Shown: one piece after another, positions 18,863-27,200 of the stretch
Layout of the letters: the number at the start of each line of letters is the position of its first letter
Position numbering within the stretch: the first letter of the stretch is position 1
Assembly (NCBI GenBank): GCA_007125165.1
Contig: SLDV01000005.1
Coordinates: forward strand, 1-62,072
From: Geobacteraceae bacterium
GTDB taxonomy: Bacteria > Desulfobacterota > Desulfuromonadia > Desulfuromonadales > Geopsychrobacteraceae
DNA: 62,072 nt
Direction: 5' to 3'
Notes under the pieces: model-generated
Seen by the model: only the letters and a program-made list of their open reading frames with translations
Told to the model about the DNA's origin: nothing
Database searches by the model: none
Position numbers and translations under genes: made by a program

Positions 18863-19312
18863 TTATCCTGACTTTTTCATCTTAACTGACACGATAATCG
18901 GCATAAACGCTTCGCGATTGAGCCGACGAGTGAAGCGAAAAATCAACATGAAAACACTCACCAGACCACCAACAGCGGTCAGAGCAATCAACAGTTCCGG
19001 ATCTATCGGAAGGCCTTCCACCCGGCCGATCTGGTAACCCACTCCAGCTCCACACAGCAAGCCGACAAGAGGGATAATATAAAGAATGAAAGAAGAGCGC
19101 AAAAACTTGCTGCTGCTGATGACCAGTCTGACCTGATCATCTTTGCATGCCATCGCTTGATTGAGGGCTTCAACTTGACGCAAAGCACCATAACCGGTGC
19201 TACATATACCGGCTGTCGGGCACGTGTCACATGCTGATTGCTTATGGCACTGCACCAGAGCGATGCGCCCACCCTCGCGCAGATCAATGACTGTTCCAAC
19301 CTCTTCCATCAT
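18863..19312 (-). CDS. rseC: RseC/MucC-family SoxR-reducing system protein
   Basis: A 149-residue membrane protein. The N-terminal domain carries a cysteine cluster (CHKQSACDTCPTAGIC) and is followed by two membrane segments (about 77-97 and 104-125), the architecture of RseC. In other bacteria RseC takes part in reducing SoxR with the Rnf-like complex or in envelope stress control. There is no rnf or soxR gene in the window, so the local role is uncertain. It lies between the amidohydrolase gene and smpB on the minus strand with 9 and 17 base gaps, likely in one transcript. Confidence 0.85.
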   Translation of the reverse strand: MMEEVGTVIDLREGGRIALVQCHKQSACDTCPTAGICSTGYGALRQVEALNQAMACKDDQVRLVISSSKFLRSSFILYIIPLVGLLCGAGVGYQIGRVEGLPIDPELLIALTAVGGLVSVFMLIFRFTRRLNREAFMPIIVSVKMKKSG

Positions 19313-19321
19313 ATCTATCAG

Positions 19322-20602
19322 TTAAACCCCTGATTTATGAGGTCTGCCATCCCTGTAAATCTGCATTATATCATTCTGGCCGATCCCGGAGCAGAAATAC
19401 TCGTACAGTTCTCCGATACCAATATCTGAGCATTTGATAATCTGAAAACCGGCCCGTTTTCCAGGGGATAGGCTGCCGTACTCTTCTCCCAGGCCAAGAG
19501 CATCCGCACCCTGTTGTGTTGCCATAGCGAAAATTGTCGGTGCATCAATTTCACCGGCGAACCATGTAGCCGCAAAACTCATTTCATCCCAAACCGACAA
19601 ACTGTCGTTACTGGCCAGACTGTCTGTACCAAGAGCCAGCCGTACACCGGCATTTCTCAATCGAGCAGCAGGTGCCCTGCCAACTTTAAGGCGGGCGTTA
19701 CTACGTGGGCACAAGGCCAGCGACATTCTTCTGCGGGCAAGAAGATCGATATCCGCATCATTGAGATGAACACCGTGTACCAGCAGATTTTCCGGAAACA
19801 GCCCGCCTTGTTGATCAAGGTATGCCACAGGTCGCATGCCGGCCGCCGCGGGAACAAAAGCGTGCCAGTTAATAGCAGGATAAAATCGTTCGGCAATGGC
19901 GCCGCGACTGTATTTGATAAATTTCAGCTCTTCTTCGGACTCAGCGATGTGGGTACAGCAGCGCAGACCGCGGCGACGACACAGATCAAAGACGTGGCGC
20001 AAATAATAATTGCTGATCGTATATGGGGAATGGGGAGAAAGGCCGATCACTGCATCAGAACTGAATGGCTCTTCCAGGGCTTTATAAAGCCCCTTTTTCA
20101 GCCGCCTGATCATGGCTGGATCCTGGCCAAGGGTCTCAAGAAAAACAACCCCCCCCAGAGATACTCCTTCGTAGGCACTGCGGACGCTGTGATGAGCCAG
20201 GATATCTCCCACCACTCCAGTGCCCGCCATTAATGATTGCTCGATCCCTTTGGTAATGGCTTTGTGATATTTTTCCTGATCAAGTTTGCTCTTGACCTGA
20301 ATCAGTTTAAGTATCCAGTCGATAAAGCCGACCGGGTCATCAACCTGATATCCTTTTTGCTCGGCCCAGAGCGGAAATTCAGTCAGTTCGAGGTGGGTAT
20401 GAGCGTTAACAAGCAGAGGAACAATCGCGCTGTCATCATAGTGGGCAATTTCAACTCCGGGAAAAGATCGTTTCAAGGCAGTCAAACTGTCAACGGCAAT
20501 GATACGACCCGACGAGTACAGAAGCCCCCCTTGTTCAATCACCGCTGTTTCGGGGTTCACCAGAAACCTGGCCGAGACAATGTACTTCTTCTGCTGCATC
20601 AT
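19322..20602 (-). CDS. Amidohydrolase of the deaminase type (cytosine/SAH/aminofutalosine deaminase-like)
   Basis: A protein of 426 residues of the metal-dependent amidohydrolase superfamily. Metal ligands and substrate residues appear as HTHLELTEF near the start, SPHSPYTIS, CTHIAESEEE, LVHGVHL and LALGTDSLASNDSLS. This set fits the adenosine-type deaminase group (SAH, 5'-methylthioadenosine or aminodeoxyfutalosine deaminases). The exact substrate cannot be read from the sequence. Its ATG overlaps the panP stop by one base (TGATG), and it ends 9 bases before rseC. Linkage to panP-panC-panB may be only by cotranscription. Confidence 0.8.
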   Translation of the reverse strand: MMQQKKYIVSARFLVNPETAVIEQGGLLYSSGRIIAVDSLTALKRSFPGVEIAHYDDSAIVPLLVNAHTHLELTEFPLWAEQKGYQVDDPVGFIDWILKLIQVKSKLDQEKYHKAITKGIEQSLMAGTGVVGDILAHHSVRSAYEGVSLGGVVFLETLGQDPAMIRRLKKGLYKALEEPFSSDAVIGLSPHSPYTISNYYLRHVFDLCRRRGLRCCTHIAESEEELKFIKYSRGAIAERFYPAINWHAFVPAAAGMRPVAYLDQQGGLFPENLLVHGVHLNDADIDLLARRRMSLALCPRSNARLKVGRAPAARLRNAGVRLALGTDSLASNDSLSVWDEMSFAATWFAGEIDAPTIFAMATQQGADALGLGEEYGSLSPGKRAGFQIIKCSDIGIGELYEYFCSGIGQNDIMQIYRDGRPHKSGV

Positions 20603-22248
20603 CAACCGTTCTGTACTGCAGACTGACAGATTTCTGCAACAGATGAGAGAATGGTCTGCAAGTCTGCAGCGGAAACAATCTCTTGTTGTTCTTCCAGCAC
20701 GGCATCAAGGATGGCTTCCGTTGCCAGGGGGTTGGCCAGCACCACACGAAAAACGGTAATTTGTTCAGTGCCATAGACAACTGAACGAAGCCGGGTTCTG
20801 GAAACAAACGTCTTGCCGGCCTCACGTTGGCGCTTCTGAATCTCGCGGGTCAATTGATCCAACAATTGATTGACCAGTTGCCGGCGGTGTGAATCAAGGC
20901 TAGTCATCTGTTGCTGCAACCATTCAGGATGATAACGATACGTCAGGATATTGAGCTCCGGCGCCGTAATAAGCTCAAAGTTCGGATGCTGGACAATCAT
21001 CTCAGCAAAGCGTCTGGCTTTATCTATTCCCTGATCGATCAAGAGCTCATAGCCACGACGCCCGATAATGGAGAGTCCGGCATGGACCAGCATCGCCTTG
21101 CCCGGTCGCGACCCCTCTAGGGTGTGGCTGCCAAGATCCTTGGACCCTTCGCGGAGGATATAATTCGCATGATGTTCAATTGCGGTCAGGGTGTGCGGAT
21201 CTTTGAACAGGACCATGCCTGCTCCCATCGGTACATAGAGCTGCTTATGCGCATCGATAGTTACCGAATCAGCACGTTCAATACCCTTGACCAGATGACG
21301 ATGGGTGTCGGAGAAAAGGGTCGGGCCACCCCAGGCGGCATCAATATGAAAATGGCAGCCAATCTCAGCGGTAAAGTCGGCCATCGCCTCCAAAGGATCA
21401 ACATGACCGGTCTCTGTCGTGCCGGCAATACCGACCAATGCGAGAACACGTATATTTTGCTGCTTCAGTTTGTTGTATTCATCGCGCAGACATTGCATAT
21501 CGATGCGATTGTTAACATCTGTATCGACATGAATCAAATACTTGCGTCCGATGCCAAGCAGATCGGCGGCTTTGCCCAGAGAGTAGTGCCCGCGTCTTGA
21601 AACCAGGATTGCCAGGCCTTCACAATCAAGATATTCAAGGGTACGATGCATGCCTTCAACTGCCAGCCCCTGAAAGTCACCCTGTGCAGAACAAAGGTGG
21701 TTGCGGGCAGCCCACAGGGCAGTGATATTAGCAATGGTACCACCAGAGCAAAAAGCCCCCAGAGCATGACGACTGTCATGAATCCACTGCTGATAAAAAC
21801 TGTCAGCTTGTGCATATATCAGTCGATGCAACATCGCCAGAACCTGCCGTTCCAACGGGGTAAAGGCTTTGGAAGTTTCTACCTTCACCAGGTTCTGATT
21901 CAGGGCAGTCATGATTCGTGACAGGGGCAGCATAAAATAAGGCAGCGCCGATGTCATGTGGCCGATAAAACCGGGGGCGGCGGTGTGAACCGACTGGGCT
22001 ACAAGCTTCTCTTTGACGAACTGCGTATAGTCAGAAACGAAGGTCGGTTCGTCAGGTATGTGACTGGTTGAAAAATCTTTCTCTATATCGTCCAGGCTGC
22101 GCTCAAGGGCAACCACATGCTTTTGAAGAAAGTCGGCAACATTCTTGGTAATGGCCTGATCAATAGCCCCGAGAGTTGAATCAGGAGCTTCCGGGACAGT
22201 AAAGATTCGATAGAGGTTTTCCAGGTTGGCCCGTGCGGTTTCGGTCAT
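20602..22248 (-). CDS. panP: PLP-dependent aspartate 1-decarboxylase (PanP type)
   Basis: A 548-residue group II PLP decarboxylase. The PLP lysine is in TIDAHKQLYVPMG, and the domain begins with the helical N-terminal region and AFCSGGTIANITAL, as in glutamate decarboxylases and PanP. PanP makes beta-alanine from aspartate in bacteria that lack the pyruvoyl enzyme PanD. The position supports this use: its ATG overlaps the stop of panC by 4 bases (ATGA), so panB-panC-panP would supply all steps from ketoisovalerate and aspartate to pantothenate except PanE or IlvC. A glutamate or tyrosine decarboxylase is the alternative, less likely in this context. Confidence 0.85.
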   Translation of the reverse strand: MTETARANLENLYRIFTVPEAPDSTLGAIDQAITKNVADFLQKHVVALERSLDDIEKDFSTSHIPDEPTFVSDYTQFVKEKLVAQSVHTAAPGFIGHMTSALPYFMLPLSRIMTALNQNLVKVETSKAFTPLERQVLAMLHRLIYAQADSFYQQWIHDSRHALGAFCSGGTIANITALWAARNHLCSAQGDFQGLAVEGMHRTLEYLDCEGLAILVSRRGHYSLGKAADLLGIGRKYLIHVDTDVNNRIDMQCLRDEYNKLKQQNIRVLALVGIAGTTETGHVDPLEAMADFTAEIGCHFHIDAAWGGPTLFSDTHRHLVKGIERADSVTIDAHKQLYVPMGAGMVLFKDPHTLTAIEHHANYILREGSKDLGSHTLEGSRPGKAMLVHAGLSIIGRRGYELLIDQGIDKARRFAEMIVQHPNFELITAPELNILTYRYHPEWLQQQMTSLDSHRRQLVNQLLDQLTREIQKRQREAGKTFVSRTRLRSVVYGTEQITVFRVVLANPLATEAILDAVLEEQQEIVSAADLQTILSSVAEICQSAVQNG

Positions 22249-23096
22249 GACAAATCCATCAGATAGCCGTTGTCAATCAATCGTGTCTGCCCGACGAATG
22301 CAGCTAAGAGCAGAACCGAATCAGAATCGATCTGTTGCTGTGGTTGAAGGGTTAGCTGATGACAAATGGTCACATAGTCGATGCGGATGAGTGAATGTGC
22401 GCCAAGATAATCAGATACGGTCGAGATAATGGATCCGGAGTCCCGTTCCCTGTTTTTAACCAGATCTCGCGCCAGGGCAATAGCCTGGAACAGAGCCAGT
22501 GCCTGATGCCGCTGTTGGGGATTGAGGTAAATATTGCGCGAACTCATCGCCAATCCGTCCTGTTCACGGAATATCGGCATCCCGACAATCTCAATCGGCA
22601 GGTTGAGATCTCGGGTCATTTTCTTTATCACTGCCAACTGCTGAAAATCTTTGGCTCCGAAAACAGCAAGATGGGGCTGAACGATATGAAAAAGCTTGGT
22701 TACAACGGTACAGACACCACGAAAGTGGCTAGGACGACTGGCGCCACACAGTCCGGACGTAATTCCACTGACGTTGACTTCGGTGGCATAATCCGATGGG
22801 TACATGGCGGCTACCGATGGGGCAAAGACTACGTCTACCCCTGCTTCTTCTGCCAGATCACAGTCTTGTTTCAGGTCACGTGGGTAGTCTTCAAAATCCT
22901 CTCCCTGGCCAAACTGGGTCGGATTGACAAAAATCGACAGGACCAGTACATCGCCGCGATGACGCCCCTCGTTGAGCAACGACAGGTGTCCTTCGTGAAG
23001 GAACCCCATCGTCGGGACAAAAGCGATGGTTTTACCGGAAGCCCGTACAGATGCCATATGCTGTTGCATTTCCTGTACGGATTCTACAATTTCCAT
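22245..23096 (-). CDS. panC: Pantothenate synthetase
   Basis: A 283-residue pantoate-beta-alanine ligase, which joins pantoate and beta-alanine using ATP. The nucleotide-binding motif VPTMGFLHEGHLSLL is visible near residue 28, followed by VLSIFVNPTQFG, GAKDFQQLAVI and the KMS-like MSSRNIYL near residue 185. Length and motif order are normal. The stop overlaps panP by 4 bases, and the gene starts 9 bases after panB. Confidence 0.96.
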   Translation of the reverse strand: MEIVESVQEMQQHMASVRASGKTIAFVPTMGFLHEGHLSLLNEGRHRGDVLVLSIFVNPTQFGQGEDFEDYPRDLKQDCDLAEEAGVDVVFAPSVAAMYPSDYATEVNVSGITSGLCGASRPSHFRGVCTVVTKLFHIVQPHLAVFGAKDFQQLAVIKKMTRDLNLPIEIVGMPIFREQDGLAMSSRNIYLNPQQRHQALALFQAIALARDLVKNRERDSGSIISTVSDYLGAHSLIRIDYVTICHQLTLQPQQQIDSDSVLLLAAFVGQTRLIDNGYLMDLS

Positions 23097-23105
23097 ATCT
23101 CCAAC

Positions 23106-23909
23106 CTACTTAAAGGAATGATCGTCCGTCGGGAAAAGGCCCTCTTTGACCTCTTCGATATACTCCTCGATCCCCTTGGAAATCAGCGGACTGATATCAG
23201 CATAGCGCTTGACAAATTTCGGCGCATATTTGTCATACAGGCCAAGCAGATCATGTATCACCAGTACTTGACCGTCACAACCGATACCAGCGCCGATACC
23301 GATGGTGGGGATTGTGAGCAGGCGGGTTATCTCACGAGCAAGGTGAGCCGGTATTCCTTCCAGCACAACCGCAAAGGCTCCGGCGTCCTCAACCGCCCTG
23401 GCATCAGCAACCAGTTTCTGGGCCTGCTCTTCGGCGCGTCCCTGCACTTTGAAACCGCCCATACGATGGATCGATTGCGGGGTCAGACCGATGTGACCGA
23501 CCACCGGAATATCGATATCGACCAGCGCCCGAATGGTTGCAGCCATCGGCTGCCCCCCCTCAAGTTTAACGGCCTGCGCCCCTCCCTCCTTGATCAACCT
23601 GCCGGCGTTGATACGCGCATCGCGGATATCCGTCTGGTATGACATGAAGGGCATATCAGTGACTACCAGAGCCTGACTGCTGCCACGCATGACAGCTCTG
23701 GTGTGATAGATCATTTCCTCCAGTGTTACCGGCAGCGTATTGTCATATCCGGAAACTACTGAACCAACCGAATCGCCTACCAGAATGATGTCAATTCCCG
23801 CCTGATCCATCAGGCGGGCAAAAGGATAGTCATAAGCAGTCAACACTGCGATCTTACTCTTATCCTGCTTCATTCTGGCAATATCGAGTATCGTTTTTCT
23901 TTTCTGCAC
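23106..23909 (-). CDS. panB: 3-methyl-2-oxobutanoate hydroxymethyltransferase
   Basis: About 267 residues. I start it at a GTG (23909), which gives the usual short N terminus before KTILDIARMK and has an AAGGG site 10 bases upstream; a TTG at 23930 is possible. The enzyme transfers a one-carbon unit from methylene-tetrahydrofolate to ketoisovalerate to make ketopantoate. Visible blocks are LTAYDYPFARLMDQAGID, ILVGDSVG, the substrate-binding VKLEGG, VGHIGLTPQS and IGIGAG. It begins the panB-panC-panP operon, 23 bases after a terminator. Confidence 0.95.
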   Translation of the reverse strand: MQKRKTILDIARMKQDKSKIAVLTAYDYPFARLMDQAGIDIILVGDSVGSVVSGYDNTLPVTLEEMIYHTRAVMRGSSQALVVTDMPFMSYQTDIRDARINAGRLIKEGGAQAVKLEGGQPMAATIRALVDIDIPVVGHIGLTPQSIHRMGGFKVQGRAEEQAQKLVADARAVEDAGAFAVVLEGIPAHLAREITRLLTIPTIGIGAGIGCDGQVLVIHDLLGLYDKYAPKFVKRYADISPLISKGIEEYIEEVKEGLFPTDDHSFK

Positions 23910-23931
23910 TGTGGCGCACCCTTGATGCAAA

Positions 23932-23959
23932 CAAAAAAACCTTCCGTCGCAACGAAAGG
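23932..23959 (-). terminator. Terminator or attenuator just upstream of panB
   Basis: On the minus strand CCTTTCG pairs with CGGAAGG (one T-G pair), followed by seven Ts, and panB starts only 23 bases later. A second hairpin (CGGAGC/GCTCCG, 23967-23983) stands just before it. Transcripts begun further upstream would meet this before panB, so it may be an attenuator or simply end the small ORF at 24.0 kb. Confidence 0.65.
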
Positions 23960-23990
23960 CAGCAGTCGGAGCTTCTGGCTCCGCCGGAAC

Positions 23991-24092
23991 TTAAACCGTT
24001 TCGTCCCGGTCGTCATGATCCAGGCGATATGAGGACATCAAAGCCTTTGCAAGCAACTCCGGCACAGGTTCCGGGTCAAAAGGCTTCGACAT
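23991..24092 (-). CDS. Possible 33-residue small protein or leader peptide before panB
   Basis: A small frame, ATG at 24092 to TAA at 23991, encoding a peptide that starts MSKPFDPEPVPELLAKAL and ends RLDHDDRDETV. Its upstream site is weak. It is followed at once by a hairpin and the terminator before panB. It has no run of one amino acid, so it is not a classic amino-acid-sensing leader. The rest of this spacer, 24093-24259, shows nothing I can name. Confidence 0.3.
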   Translation of the reverse strand: MSKPFDPEPVPELLAKALMSSYRLDHDDRDETV

Positions 24093-24259
24093 TCACAAAC
24101 ACTTTAATGTTAAAACAACTGCGGTTAAAATGCAGCAGGTATCTGAAAAAACTCTAAAAAACGCACTGGATATAACACAGTGGCGGAAAAAGTGTCCAGA
24201 AACTTTTCCCCGTTGCCAAAAAGATGCAAACCTGCCTGTATTTCAGCACGCTACCTGAT

Positions 24260-27200
24260 TCATGGGTTTGTCAATCCTTCGAGGCTATGCAGCATGACTG
24301 AAAACGGATGGAAGTTCCGCGGTTCCTCTACCAGTAACGACTGCCGCGCATTGTCAAGAAAACGAACCTTGGCGCGACGGTGACTGAAATAGGCCTCTGG
24401 ACGCTCCGCCGCTTCGAGCGCAACCTGGTGGACCAGTTTTACATTGACTGCGTGCAGGGCACTGACCAGCGTTTCACGAGCCTGACGATCCCAACTGTCA
24501 CGAACAGGCACCTTGGCAAGCTGGGCCAGCAAGCCATCAACGTTAATCCGCTGATCGATCACCACCTTGATCCGGGCCAGAGACTCAAGATCCTGTCCGG
24601 AACTGTCCACCATACATAAAAGAGGAAGAAAATCGACCAGATTATCCAGCACAGAAAACCTGTAAGCTATTTCCGGGCTCAACCCTTCATTTTGCAGAGT
24701 ACTTTTCTCCTGACGACATTCCTGCCAGACCGTCGCGGGAAGTACCTTGGGCAATAGTCCGGCGTAAGCTTGGAGCTGCCCGCTGATTCGTTCCAGATCT
24801 GCGGTTGTGGAAGGAATGATCATACTGTTACCAAGAGCATAGATGCAGAAAGACGCAAGTAGACTTTCAAGTTTAAGTATCAGCTCGTACTGCCGTGGCG
24901 CCGGCATCTTGTTATCCAGAGAAAAAATGGCGCGGCGCAAATCAGGTCCACTCAACAAGCTGTCAAAAATCAGATAGGCATTGGCAACCGTAACCTGAGA
25001 CCGTCCGGTTAATCGACTGGCAGTTTGAAAAAACGCGCTGCCGGCCTGGTCTACAACCCGATTGGTCAGCATGGTAGCAGTGATTTCACGTGCCAGCGGA
25101 TGGAGGGGAAGTTGTTCGTGGAAACGCTCTGTGATCTCCGGTGGAAAATAATCATAAAGCAGTTGGCTGACGACCTTGTTATCCGGCAGATCAGCCTCAA
25201 GGAGCCCGCGGTACAGAAACATCTTGCTGTAGGCCAGAAGAACCGCCAGTTCCGGACGTGTGAGCCGGTTCGGTTGACGCAAGGCAACATCTTTACGGCT
25301 AGGCAAACCCTCTCCGCGACGGTCAAGAAGCCCGGCACGACTTAAGCGGTCAATTAGCTCAAGGTGCGGTTCAACATCTTTTTCAATACGCAGCTCGTCA
25401 AGTGAAATTGACAGGGTCTGGGTATAGTTATTGGCAAGAACATCCTGGCAAACGGCTTCTTCGATTGTAGCCAGCAGGGCATATCCTTCTTTGAGTGACT
25501 TGACCTTCCCTTTCTGCCGCAACAGCCGCAACAGGATCTTCAGATTGACCTCGTGGTCGGAACTGTCAACACCGCCGGAATTGTCAATAGAGTCAGTATT
25601 GATTCTACCACCATTCAGCGCAAATTCGATCCGTCCGGCCTGGGTCAGTCCGAGGTTGCCACCTTCACCGATGACCTTGACTCGCATTTCATTGGCATCC
25701 GCGCGCAACACATCATTGGCTCGATCACCTGCCTCCTCATGGCTTTGGTTGGATGCTTTGACATAGGTGCCGATACCACCATTCCAGAGCAGATCAGCCG
25801 GTGCAGTCAACAGCAGCTTGATCAAGCCGGGGGGGTCAATGCTTTTGTTACGCACACCTAGCCACTTTGCTACCTGGGCAGACAAGGGGATCTCCTTGAG
25901 TTGCCGGGAGTATACTCCACCACCCGCAGAAATCAGCTCGGTGCTGTAATCTTCCCAGGTAGAACGCGGCAACGTGAACAAACGCTGGCGCTCCTGCCAG
26001 GAAACTTCCGGGTCGGGATTCGGGTCGAGAAAAATGTGGCGATGGTCAAAGGCCGCCAGCAGCCTGATTTTTTTCGACAGCAGCATCCCGTTACCAAATA
26101 CGTCGCCACTCATGTCGCCGATACCCACCACGGTGAAGGGTTCAGACTGGATATCATGACCCATTTCCCGGAACGACCGTTTGACGCTCTCCCAGGCTCC
26201 ACGAGCTGTGATGCCCAGCTTTTTATGGTCATATCCGTGTGAACCGCCACTGGCAAAGGCATCACCGAGCCAGAACTTATAGGACTCACTGATGGCATTG
26301 GCAGTATCGGAAAGATGAGCCGTCCCCTTATCGGCGGCAACGACAAGATAAGGGTCCTGATCGTCGTGAGCAATCACACCATCCGGGCGCACAATCTGGT
26401 CGCCGATACGATTGTCGGTCATATCAAGCAGGCCACGCATGAAGGTTTCATAAGCCTCTTTGACAATACGCCCCATCTGATCGCGATCATCGCTGGAACG
26501 CTTGGTAACAAACCCTCCTTTTGATCCTTCCGGAACAATAACCGCATTTTTGGTCATCTGGGCCTTGACCAGTCCCAGAACCTCAGTTCTGAAATCATCA
26601 GGACGATCAGACCAGCGCACACCACCACGCGCGACCTTGCCACCGCGCAGATGAATGCCTTCCATTTGCGCCGAGTGGACATATACTTCATACATCGGGC
26701 GGGGTGCAGGCATGTCGATAACACCAAGGGAACTGATTTTAAGGGAAATGAAATAATCCTCTTTTTCACAGCGCACAAAGTAATTGGTACGGATTGTTGA
26801 ATCGATCAGATTGAACAGAGTGCGCAGAATCTTGTCTTCGTTGGGATTACTGACTTCTTCCAGCACATTCACCAGTTCCTGGCGGATCGGCGAAAGCACT
26901 TTCACTTCACGCACCATCGGATCTTCCCATGCCGGATCAGGCTTAAATCGCCCTTCGAAATAGCGATACAAGAGCTTTGTAGCGGCGATATTGTTCGCCA
27001 GGGTTTCCGCTACGCGCTTTTTGGAAAATGGGCTCCCCAGCTGCAGATAGTAGTTGCGATAAGCCCGAAAGACATCGATCTGCCGCCATGACAATCCAGT
27101 CGGTAACAGCAGCCGATGCAGGTAGTCGTTTTCAACCTCATGGCTGTTGAGCGCGCGAAGAGTTTCAAGTAGCGGGGCTTTGATCTGCGCCATCGGCAGG

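Noticed and set aside
22395-23642. A 415-codon open frame opposite panC and panB.
   Set aside because: It lies entirely across two well-conserved genes on the other strand and shows no domain; it reflects codon bias.
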